DNA from: Bergeyella porcorum
Lineage (GTDB): Bacteria > Bacteroidota > Bacteroidia > Flavobacteriales > Weeksellaceae
Length of the DNA stretch: 64,000 nt
Assembly (NCBI RefSeq): GCF_042427575.1
Contig: NZ_JBHMFD010000001.1
Location: 248,001-312,000, forward strand
Direction of reading: 5' to 3'
Below are positions 7,640 through 15,176 of the stretch, in pieces (positions within the stretch are counted from its first letter, which is position 1; the number at the start of each line of letters is the position of its first letter). The translations under genes and the position numbers were made by a program. The notes under the pieces are model-generated. The model did no database searches. It was not told the DNA's origin and saw nothing but the letters and a program-made list of their open reading frames with translations.

Positions 7640-9574
7640 TTAGTGAAAACTCACATTCAGTTTTGCGGTTTCTTTGAAGTAATTGGCAAAATCTTCTACG
7701 CTCATTGTGCCAAGGTCACCCTCTCCTCTTTTTCTTACAGAAACGGTGCCATTTCCTTCTTCATTCTCTCCTACGATAAGCATAAACGGATACTTATTAA
7801 TCTCCGCATCACGAATTTTTTTACCTGTTTTCTCGTTTCTTTCATCTATGAGACCGCTAATATCGTGATTTTCCAGCAATTGAGAAACTTTTTTAGCATA
7901 ATCTACATATTTTTCTGAAATTGGAAGGATAATGAACTGCTCTGGAGCCAGCCACAATGGGAAATCTCCCGCTGTATTCTCTAATAAAATAGCGATAAAA
8001 CGCTCCATAGAACCGAATGGAGCACGGTGAATCATCACTGGACGGTGCTTCTCGCCATCGCTACCAATGTAGTGCAAATCAAATCGTTCTGGTAGGTTAT
8101 AGTCCACCTGAATAGTTCCCAATTGCCATTTTCTTCCCAAAGCGTCCTTTACCATAAAGTCTAATTTTGGTCCATAGAATGCGGCTTCACCGTATTCTAC
8201 CACTGTTTTCAGACCTTTATTGGCTGCTGCTTGAATAATGGCATTTTCGGCTTTTTCCCAATTTTCATCGGTACCGATATATTTATCGTGATCCTCCTGA
8301 TCTCTTAAGGATACCTGAGCCACAAAATCTTCAAAACCAAGGTTTTTGAAAACATACATTACCAAATCTATCACGCCTTCAAATTCCTCTAACAGCTGAT
8401 CTGCCGTACAGAACAAGTGGGCATCATCTTGCGTAAAACCTCTTACCCTTGTAAGCCCGTGAAGCTCTCCACTTTGCTCATAGCGGTACACGGTTCCAAA
8501 CTCTGCAAATCTTTTTGGCAAATCTTTATATGACCATTGCCCTACTTTATAAATTTCGCAGTGGTGTGGGCAGTTCATTGGTTTTAGCATAAACTCTTCC
8601 CCTTCGTGTGGTGTTTTGATGGTTTGGAAAGAATCCGCACCATATTTTTGGAAATGTCCAGAGGTTTTATACAGCTCTACATTCCCGATGTGTGGCGTCA
8701 TCACAAACTCATAACCTGCCTTTTTCTGTGCTTCTGAAAGGAAGTTTTCCAGTTTTTTTCTCAAAGCAGCCCCTTTTGGCAACCAAAGTGGTAAGCCTGC
8801 CCCTACTTTTTCGGAGAATGCAAAAATGCCTAATTCTTTCCCTAGTTTTCTATGGTCTCTGCGTTTGGCTTCTTCCAATCTTTCTAGGTATTCTGTAAGG
8901 TCTTTTTGTTTCGGGAAAGAGATACCATAGACTCTTGTAAGCTGTGGGTTATTCTCATTTCCACGCCAATAGGCTCCTGCTGCATTCAGGATTTTCACGG
9001 CTTTTACAATTCCTGTAGATGGGATATGCCCTCCTCTACAAAGGTCGGTAAAGTTATCGTGGGTACAGAATGTGATTTCTCCATCGTTGAGGTTTTCAAT
9101 CAATTCTGTCTTATATGGATTGTCTGCATATTCTTTCAGAGCTTCCTCTTTAGAAACAGCATAGAGATTGAATGTGGAGTTTTTCTTTGCATTTTCCAAC
9201 ATTTTTTTCTCTATCTTTTCAAAATCCTTTTCGGAAAGAGATTCGTCTCCAAAATCTACATCATAATAGAAACCGCTTTCTATGGCAGGTCCTATGGTAA
9301 GTTTTGCATCTGGATAAAACTCTAAAATAGCCTGTGCCAATAGGTGGGCAGAAGAGTGCCAAAAAGCTTTCTTTCCCATATCATCATTCCACGTAAGGAG
9401 TTGCACCGTAGAATCTTCCGTAATAGGCGTGGTAACCTCGGTTTGCTTACCATTTACAATTGCGGAAATTGTGTTACGCGCCAAACCATCACTGATAGAT
9501 TTAGCCACATCCATTGCAGTTACTGCATTTTCAAATTCTTTGATGCTTCCGTCTGGAAGAGTGATTTTTAACAT
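7640..9574 (-). CDS. thrS: Threonyl-tRNA synthetase
   Basis: 644 residues with the full class II architecture: N-terminal TGS domain (LKITLPDGSIKEFENAVTA), editing domain with HSSAHLLAQAI and the later CRGGH motif, catalytic core with the zinc ligand Cys in LKPMNCPHHCEIY, motif 2 (RYEQSGELHGLTRVRGF) and motif 3 (VMIHRAPFGSMERF), then the anticodon-binding domain. It charges tRNA-Thr. It lies directly before infC, an ancient gene pair. A -7 box at 9605-9612 separates it from the DUF4153 gene. No T-box leader is possible in the 61-nt gap. Confidence 0.98.
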   Translation of the reverse strand: MLKITLPDGSIKEFENAVTAMDVAKSISDGLARNTISAIVNGKQTEVTTPITEDSTVQLLTWNDDMGKKAFWHSSAHLLAQAILEFYPDAKLTIGPAIESGFYYDVDFGDESLSEKDFEKIEKKMLENAKKNSTFNLYAVSKEEALKEYADNPYKTELIENLNDGEITFCTHDNFTDLCRGGHIPSTGIVKAVKILNAAGAYWRGNENNPQLTRVYGISFPKQKDLTEYLERLEEAKRRDHRKLGKELGIFAFSEKVGAGLPLWLPKGAALRKKLENFLSEAQKKAGYEFVMTPHIGNVELYKTSGHFQKYGADSFQTIKTPHEGEEFMLKPMNCPHHCEIYKVGQWSYKDLPKRFAEFGTVYRYEQSGELHGLTRVRGFTQDDAHLFCTADQLLEEFEGVIDLVMYVFKNLGFEDFVAQVSLRDQEDHDKYIGTDENWEKAENAIIQAAANKGLKTVVEYGEAAFYGPKLDFMVKDALGRKWQLGTIQVDYNLPERFDLHYIGSDGEKHRPVMIHRAPFGSMERFIAILLENTAGDFPLWLAPEQFIILPISEKYVDYAKKVSQLLENHDISGLIDERNEKTGKKIRDAEINKYPFMLIVGENEEGNGTVSVRKRGEGDLGTMSVEDFANYFKETAKLNVSFH

Positions 9575-9604
9575 AAGGCTTTATTCTATAATTTTTATAA
9601 TGTG

Positions 9605-9612
9605 CAAAAATA
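9605..9612 (-). promoter_or_regulatory. Bacteroidota -7 box for thrS
   Basis: TATTTTTG on the minus strand, 30 nt before the thrS ATG. Confidence 0.5.
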
Positions 9613-9635
9613 AGGAAATTTCTGTTATCTCTATC

Positions 9636-11375
9636 TTATTTTATCAAAACATACATTCCATCTGGATGTATTCTCTTTTCGTTGCCATATTTCGTAATCC
9701 TTTCAAGGATTACTTTGACCTCATATTGTCCTAGTTTTCCTTCTACAAAAAGACTGTCCACCCAATTTTCCTCTTTGGATTCTGAAAAATAAGATTGATA
9801 TTTTTCTAAAACTAAGGCATTGATGTCCATTGTTTCTTTATTATTTAAGACAATATAGATGGTATCATCAGTAGGATATCTAAAAACTCTAAAGGTATCT
9901 TCCTTTACATTAAAAGTAAAATCATTACCATACTGAAGTGGCAATACATATTGATATCCTTCCACTGAAAAGCCTGATTGCTCACTTTCTAAAATCTCCA
10001 ATTCATCCTCCTGTTTCGCTCCATCATCCATAACAACGGTTTCAAACAATGGCAAAATGGAATGGTATTGCTTAAAGCCTTCCAACTTCTCTTTGGGTAT
10101 ATATGGATAAAACCACTCTTTTTCATCACGCTCTGATAAGAAAAATACTTTATCTGAAATTTCATAAGCCTTATCTTGAGAGATTTTCTTTTTGAAATCG
10201 ATTACGCCGTTATTCAAAAGTTGATTATCCTCCAACAGTTTTATCAACTCCTGTTTCTGGCTTCTCTTCGCTACCGAAAAGGCATTGAAATATGGTAAAA
10301 CCAATGCAGCTAATCCCAAAACAAATAAAGAAATAGGAATAAATTTAATATTCGCCCTGCGAAAAACTACAAAATATACCACCACAGAAGTGAGCCACAA
10401 TGCCGTTAGCAATACAAAATACCGTGCTTCGGTATAGCCATATTCCAAAATTCTCGTAAAAATCGCTACATATAACAACCCCAAAAGTGGAATAAGAGCA
10501 TAGTAAAACACATTACTGAATACCTTTACCCAAGATTTTGAATTTTCACTTTTTAAAGGATGTACCAGCAATAGTGCTAAAATACCAAAAACGGCATAAG
10601 CTAAAATCATATAAGATACCCACCCTCTTGGCAATTCCCATCTAATCCCTATCTTCAGCATATAACCATAGAGAATAAGGGCATAAATAATAAGCAATGG
10701 AATAAGAACAAATTGGGTGAAAAACTTTAAGACCAAAGGATAAGCATTGTCTTGTTCCAACTGGGCTAGTCCTCCATCATTGAACAACAGAAAGATAAGA
10801 CAGCTTCCTAGAATAGAGAAAAATAAAAATACTTCAGCGTAAATTGATGATTGATAGTGCAGCTCAAAAAGGTTATCCGTTGCCGCAATTGCCAGTTCCA
10901 ATCCTCCCACCAGTACACCTGTAAAAATCCCTGTCAAAATGAAATTGATAAAGAGATTTTTATTATACTGCCAGAATCTAATCTCATTATTTTTTCCTAA
11001 AAATGGAACGAAAGCTACCAACAAATGCGAGAGTATCCCACATACCAAAATGATGATTCTATGCACTGCTGTAAATAGTTTTTCATCATCGGGTAAGATG
11101 TAATACAGTAACGCCATTGGCAATAACGCCAGCCAATCCCACAAGAGATTTCGCCCTTGCCTTTGCTGGTACATACTGCTAGCAAACATTAGCGAAATTC
11201 CCCAGCACGCAATAAGGGTAAATTTTACCACTTTAAACTGAACCTCTGCACGGTGGTCTAGCTCCACCCCTACCACAGCCGATACTGCTGCTATCAAAGC
11301 CAGTACCAATACATTAGGATAATGATGTACTACCGCCATCACTTTCTGATAAAATACTTTTATTTTGGATAACAT
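9636..11375 (-). CDS. DUF4153 family integral membrane protein
   Basis: 579 residues. The N-terminal two thirds holds about ten hydrophobic segments (e.g. VLVLALIAAVSAVVGVEL, LFINFILTGIFTGVLVGG, FVLIPLLIIYALILYGYML), followed by a soluble C-terminal part from about residue 390. This is the layout of DUF4153 proteins, whose function is unknown. It starts 3 nt after a BlaI-type repressor gene, so the two are almost certainly co-transcribed and the repressor may control it. Confidence 0.75.
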   Translation of the reverse strand: MLSKIKVFYQKVMAVVHHYPNVLVLALIAAVSAVVGVELDHRAEVQFKVVKFTLIACWGISLMFASSMYQQRQGRNLLWDWLALLPMALLYYILPDDEKLFTAVHRIIILVCGILSHLLVAFVPFLGKNNEIRFWQYNKNLFINFILTGIFTGVLVGGLELAIAATDNLFELHYQSSIYAEVFLFFSILGSCLIFLLFNDGGLAQLEQDNAYPLVLKFFTQFVLIPLLIIYALILYGYMLKIGIRWELPRGWVSYMILAYAVFGILALLLVHPLKSENSKSWVKVFSNVFYYALIPLLGLLYVAIFTRILEYGYTEARYFVLLTALWLTSVVVYFVVFRRANIKFIPISLFVLGLAALVLPYFNAFSVAKRSQKQELIKLLEDNQLLNNGVIDFKKKISQDKAYEISDKVFFLSERDEKEWFYPYIPKEKLEGFKQYHSILPLFETVVMDDGAKQEDELEILESEQSGFSVEGYQYVLPLQYGNDFTFNVKEDTFRVFRYPTDDTIYIVLNNKETMDINALVLEKYQSYFSESKEENWVDSLFVEGKLGQYEVKVILERITKYGNEKRIHPDGMYVLIK

Positions 11376-11378
11376 TGT

Positions 11379-11846
11379 TTAGTCTTTAGATTTCTTTTTA
11401 ACTTTCTTTTTCTTCTTTTTCTTTTTATCCGAGGTCAGCTCATCTATAAAAGTTCTAATTTCACTATCATAAGAATGAGGTAAGGTTTCTGATGCCGCTC
11501 CTTCTGAATATGATTTTAAATCCGAAGACGATAACAACTGCTCTTCCATTAGGTAAGATAAAAGCGAACTTGCAGAACCATCAAAATAGCGTTCCAAAAA
11601 CTGATGAAGTAGATTTTTTTTATAATCTTCCGAAGAAATAAGAGCATTGTATCGGAATATGCGTCCCACTTTTTCTGTAGATAGATAATCTTTCTCTACC
11701 AAGATTTTCAGAAAAGTAGATACGGTATTAGGATGGGGTTTAGGCTCTGGATACGCCTCTAATATTTCCTTTGTAAAAGGCGATTTTAGCGTCCATATCA
11801 CCTGCATTAGTTGTTCCTCAGCTGGAGTTAATGGGTTTATTTTCAT
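11379..11846 (-). CDS. BlaI/MecI/CopY-family transcriptional repressor
   Basis: 155 residues. The winged helix is clear: MKINPLTPAEEQLMQVIWTL, then PHPNTVSTFLKILVEKDYL and the wing KVGRIFRYNAL. The family binds DNA as a dimer and is inactivated by cleavage by a BlaR1-type M56 metallopeptidase. None is encoded here; the neighbours are a PAP2-like protein (35 nt upstream) and a DUF4153 membrane protein (3 nt downstream). The C-terminus is a nearly pure lysine tail (DKKKKKKKKVKKKSKD), which is unusual for the family. Confidence 0.85.
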   Translation of the reverse strand: MKINPLTPAEEQLMQVIWTLKSPFTKEILEAYPEPKPHPNTVSTFLKILVEKDYLSTEKVGRIFRYNALISSEDYKKNLLHQFLERYFDGSASSLLSYLMEEQLLSSSDLKSYSEGAASETLPHSYDSEIRTFIDELTSDKKKKKKKKVKKKSKD

Positions 11847-11880
11847 TGCTTGTTCACGATTTAATTAAAAAATAGACACA

Positions 11881-12495
11881 CTACACTTGGCTTTGTATGT
11901 AAGTGTAAAGATACGCCAAAGATACAAAGATGGCGAGAAATGCCCCCATCAAAACTTCTTGCACCGTATGTCTTTTTAGAATCACCCTTGTAATGCCCAC
12001 CACTACGGCAATCACACCCCATATCAGCCCCAATAAAACATCTTGCGAAAGGAATAATGCTGCAGCAAAAACATTTAGAGCCGTGTGCATAGAGCTTTTA
12101 ATCATAAAGTTACTTATCTGCATCAGTACCAATAAGGTGAAAAGAAACAATATGCTGTAATCTACCACACCATTCAGATAATACTTTGCTCCAATGTAGA
12201 GCAACATCACCACCACTATGAAAATATAGAGCGTATTGCGCTGTCGCCTATTAGAAACATCCATATTAGAATAAGCCCCCCGTTTTACATTCCAATAAAT
12301 CCAACCAGCGATGGGCAATATCAAAAATAATAATGTCAATAGCAAATCTTCCACAGCATCTGCTAGGTCATAATGATGAAAACTATAATATACCGTATAA
12401 AGGGTAAGCGAAGTAAGGGGATTGAAAAAATTGGAAATCAGTTTAGAAACTTCAATCCATTTGGATTTTGTCTGTGATGGCTGGGCTTGTTGCAT
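11881..12495 (-). CDS. PAP2-like membrane protein (phosphatase superfamily, motifs partly degenerate)
   Basis: 204 residues with about six membrane helices. The SGH-like motif appears as MIKSSMHTALN and the last motif as TRVILKRHTVQEVLMGA, resembling the SxxxH and SRxxxxxH parts of PAP2 acid phosphatases, but the first KxxxxxxRP motif is only weakly visible (VKRGAYSNMDVSNRRQRN). It may dephosphorylate a lipid pyrophosphate or be a non-catalytic relative. It is the first gene of the leftward PAP2-blaI-DUF4153 run, with a -7 box at 12514-12521. Confidence 0.65.
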   Translation of the reverse strand: MQQAQPSQTKSKWIEVSKLISNFFNPLTSLTLYTVYYSFHHYDLADAVEDLLLTLLFLILPIAGWIYWNVKRGAYSNMDVSNRRQRNTLYIFIVVVMLLYIGAKYYLNGVVDYSILFLFTLLVLMQISNFMIKSSMHTALNVFAAALFLSQDVLLGLIWGVIAVVVGITRVILKRHTVQEVLMGAFLAIFVSLAYLYTYIQSQV

Positions 12496-12513
12496 TTTTC
12501 AAAATTAATGTCT

Positions 12514-12521
12514 CAAAAATA
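12514..12521 (-). promoter_or_regulatory. Bacteroidota -7 box for the PAP2-blaI-DUF4153 run
   Basis: TATTTTTG on the minus strand with a TTG about 20 nt further upstream; a second match (TAATTTTG, 12500-12507) is even closer to the start codon. Confidence 0.45.
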
Positions 12522-12573
12522 AGCCTTTTACCGCAACTTGACAATTAATTTTACATTAAGATTGAAGCCTATA

Positions 12574-12937
12574 ACCTGTTGTGCATTTTGAAAATAAACA
12601 ATATAAAAGATTGTTCATTCGACTTAGAAACCGTATATTCATTTGGTTACTAATCAATTAAACATATAAACAATCTCATTCAAAATTACAAAATTATTTT
12701 AAAACAAACCTAACGAAGTGGTTCGAAGTAGTCAATTGAAAAATACATGTAAACATATTGAAACTTCTCGAAAAATCAGAACGCCAAAACTTTTCCGATT
12801 TGGAACTTGTGGCACTCAATATTACAGCAGAATATATGTCAATAAACTCTGAACTATAATCCAGTACCTTAATTTCTTCGTTTTCAACAGAAGTTCGAAC
12901 AAACTAAAAGTTAATTTAGCCTAAATGCACAACAGGT
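12574..12937 (+). mobile_element. Decayed IS982-family element with intact terminal inverted repeats
   Basis: A perfect 15-bp inverted repeat bounds this 364-bp stretch: ACCTGTTGTGCATTT at 12574-12588 and its reverse complement at 12923-12937. ATA flanks both ends. Inside, a plus-strand frame at about 12752-12859 reads NILKLLEKSERQ and then SDLELVALNITAEYMSI before a stop; this is the conserved N-terminal region of IS982 transposases (about 290 residues when whole). Most of the gene is deleted, so the element cannot move on its own but might be mobilised in trans. It fills most of the 472-base gap between the PAP2-like gene and the GLPGLI gene; nothing else is seen in that gap. Confidence 0.75.
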
Positions 12938-12967
12938 ATACTTTTTATAATTTTAAAAACTTTAATT

Positions 12968-13867
12968 TTATTGAGATCGTGATAGTTTTCTTTTTACATA
13001 TTTGTGTTCAATAGAACATTTTTTTGATAAAGGTTCCAAACAGATATATGTATCAACCAAACTTTTATAAGTTCTATTTATTTTATCATCTATGACATTT
13101 TTAGGAACTCCCCCATTCATGATAAATTTTGTACCATTTTCAGAAGTAATAACCCCCTCTCGCATGCTTTTTCCTGGATCTGCTAAATATTGGTCATAAT
13201 ATACCATAACTTTATTTTCTTCGGTCTCTATGTATCTATTAGATTCTGTAGGATTTTTGTATTGATTTTTTTCAATAGCAACTAATACAAATTCAAAATC
13301 TCCTTTTGTATCTTGGATTTTGGTAATTAATCCTGGTAAACCACTGAATTTATAAGGGCCGTATGACAATGGAAGTTGTGGAGTATAGTAAGCTATCCAT
13401 TCTCTGCCATTTAGTTCTGTTTTTGCACCGAAAGACTTGTAATTCAAAACATCCTCTGTTCTCCCTGACTCTAGTGACCAAGAATAATTCAACGATTGAT
13501 TATATTTGAATAAATTTCCATCTATAACATCATAGACTGTAATATTTTTGTCTTTTTTGTTTAATGAAATAACCTCTTTTATATACGATTTTTTCAAGTC
13601 ATTGAAATTTATTGAAAAACCATCTACTGATGATTTTAATTTATTTAAAATAGAGTCATTCTTAATCATATTTCCACCATAGAAATATGAAGTTTGATTT
13701 TTAATATTTAAATCTAACACATATAATTCTGAACTGTACCTATTTAAAATAGTGTCAGATCTGTATTTTAATTCATAAAAAAACCTATAATTTAAATCTT
13801 TTTCTTGAGCTTTAAATAAAGTAATGCTCAGAAAAAGGCAAAGAAGTAATATAATATATTGTTTCAT
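12968..13867 (-). CDS. GLPGLI family secreted protein
   Basis: 299 residues when started at MKQYIILLLCLFLSITLFKAQ (a clear signal peptide). A 30-residue upstream extension exists but is A/T-rich and would hide the signal sequence. The family signature appears as YKFSGLPGLITKIQDTKGDFEF. GLPGLI proteins are Bacteroidota-specific and of unknown function, often beside TonB-dependent receptors. Here the gene sits alone between two IS982 remnants, in AT-rich DNA, suggesting an accessory locus. Confidence 0.85.
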   Translation of the reverse strand: MKQYIILLLCLFLSITLFKAQEKDLNYRFFYELKYRSDTILNRYSSELYVLDLNIKNQTSYFYGGNMIKNDSILNKLKSSVDGFSINFNDLKKSYIKEVISLNKKDKNITVYDVIDGNLFKYNQSLNYSWSLESGRTEDVLNYKSFGAKTELNGREWIAYYTPQLPLSYGPYKFSGLPGLITKIQDTKGDFEFVLVAIEKNQYKNPTESNRYIETEENKVMVYYDQYLADPGKSMREGVITSENGTKFIMNGGVPKNVIDDKINRTYKSLVDTYICLEPLSKKCSIEHKYVKRKLSRSQ

Positions 13868-14038
13868 TTTTTTGTTTTTGCTAAGATATATATTTTTTTT
13901 AATAGTTTGAAAAAAAGCAAAAAAAATAATCTCATAATTGGAAATACTATTTAACATACTCTAAATTCATGGATTTTGCGAATTCTTCAATAGTCGTTTT
14001 TATTCCTACCTAATGAAAATTTTTATTTCAATCCCATT

Positions 14039-14235
14039 AAACCAAAACTGTCTGATTTAGAAATTATTGCGATCAATATTTCGGCGGAATATTTATCTAT
14101 TGATTGAATATCATTATTTAAACATCTATCGAATTCAAAACTAAGTAGAATGATTGAGGTGTGTGTGTGTACAATCGTAGAAAGAGAAAGCTTTTTCTGT
14201 ACATGGAGGAACAACTGCACATTAATCAACGACAA
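14039..14235 (+). pseudogene. IS982-family transposase fragment (stop plus frameshift)
   Basis: The plus strand from 14039 reads KPKLSDLEIIAINISAEYL then SID and a TGA (14105-14107) where the family has Ser, then ISLFKHLSNSKLSRMIEV. After the GT-repeat at about 14159-14170 the match continues in another frame as VYNRRKRKLFLYMEEQL. Thus one stop and one frameshift separate three pieces of an IS982 transposase N-terminal half. No terminal repeats were found. It is a different copy from the remnant at 12.6-12.9 kb. The rest of the 13868-14274 gap is AT-rich with nothing recognisable. Confidence 0.7.
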
Positions 14236-14274
14236 GGGATATCTGTCGGTAATAGCCTACTGCATAATTTGGAT

Positions 14275-15129
14275 TTACACCAAAACACGAAGGCTCTTCG
14301 GCTGAACCTTCACCACGATGGGCGATGGAATTCTATTGTACTCCCCATCAATATGCCAATGGGGTTTATCAACCTCAAATTCTATACTAGAAACGGAAAG
14401 ATAAGTAAGATAGCTGTCTGATTTCAGTTTTTTTGTAAACATTCTGAAAGCAAAAAACGGAGCGTAATAGATTGGAAATTTCTTCACCAAAACCAATTCT
14501 ACCAAACCATCACTCTTGCTGGCGTTAGGAGCGATATAAGCATTGTTGCCAAACTGGCGGGTATTGGCGATGCTCATCATTAAGTATTTCCCATTATACC
14601 GCTGAAACTTATCATCTAAAAACCTGATTTTAATAGGCTTGTATTTAAAAAAAGTACGAATAGAAACCTTAATGTAATTAGCAAAGCCTCTGGAAGTTTT
14701 CTCAAATTCCTTCACCACTTTACCATCAAAGCCCGTCCCAGATACATTGATGGATAGCTTATCATTCACCGTAAAGGTATCTATTTCCCGATGTTGTTTC
14801 CTTTTGATTTTCTCTAAAAGCTCATCTAAATTTTTGCTAAATCGGGTTTCATTAGAAAAGCCATTGCCCGACCCTGCAGGAAAAATGGCTAAAATTTTAT
14901 CGGTATTGATGATGTTTTTCGCTACCGTAGAGATGGTGCCATCGCCCCCTATCGCCACAAAAATATCTACCTTTTCCCAATGGGCTTGGATAAAATCATC
15001 GGTTCCACTAATGGATTCCGAGATGTACACCAGCGGTTGCTTTACCTTCTGTTTCAGTTGATTCAGAAAGGTGTGATAATTTTTCTTTGCCGAGAAAGGA
15101 TTGATGATAAAAGCTACATTTGAAAACAT
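14275..15129 (-). CDS. Diacylglycerol/lipid kinase family protein (YegS/DagK type)
   Basis: 284 residues from MFSNVAFIINPFSAKKNYH. The catalytic nucleotide-binding motif GGDGTISTVAKNI and the following FPAGSGNGFSNE are both present, as in the NAD kinase-like lipid kinase fold; the C-terminal beta-rich domain contains DGLVELVLV. It probably phosphorylates a membrane lipid such as diacylglycerol, at the inner face of the cytoplasmic membrane. An upstream in-frame ATG at 15153 lies within the gyrB terminator and is unlikely to be used. Confidence 0.85.
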   Translation of the reverse strand: MFSNVAFIINPFSAKKNYHTFLNQLKQKVKQPLVYISESISGTDDFIQAHWEKVDIFVAIGGDGTISTVAKNIINTDKILAIFPAGSGNGFSNETRFSKNLDELLEKIKRKQHREIDTFTVNDKLSINVSGTGFDGKVVKEFEKTSRGFANYIKVSIRTFFKYKPIKIRFLDDKFQRYNGKYLMMSIANTRQFGNNAYIAPNASKSDGLVELVLVKKFPIYYAPFFAFRMFTKKLKSDSYLTYLSVSSIEFEVDKPHWHIDGEYNRIPSPIVVKVQPKSLRVLV

Positions 15130-15140
15130 TTTGCAAAAAT

Positions 15141-15162
15141 AAAAAAGCCCCATAAATGGGGC
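15141..15162 (-). terminator. Terminator of gyrB
   Basis: GCCCC (15147-15151), loop ATTTAT, GGGGC (15158-15162), followed on the minus strand by TTTTTTA; it lies just before the lipid kinase start. Confidence 0.8.
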
Positions 15163-15176
15163 AAATTTAATTACGA

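Noticed and set aside
14161..14421. 86-residue plus-strand frame MCVYNRRKRKLF...
   Set aside because: Its first part is a fragment of a broken IS982 transposase and its second part is antisense to the lipid kinase gene.
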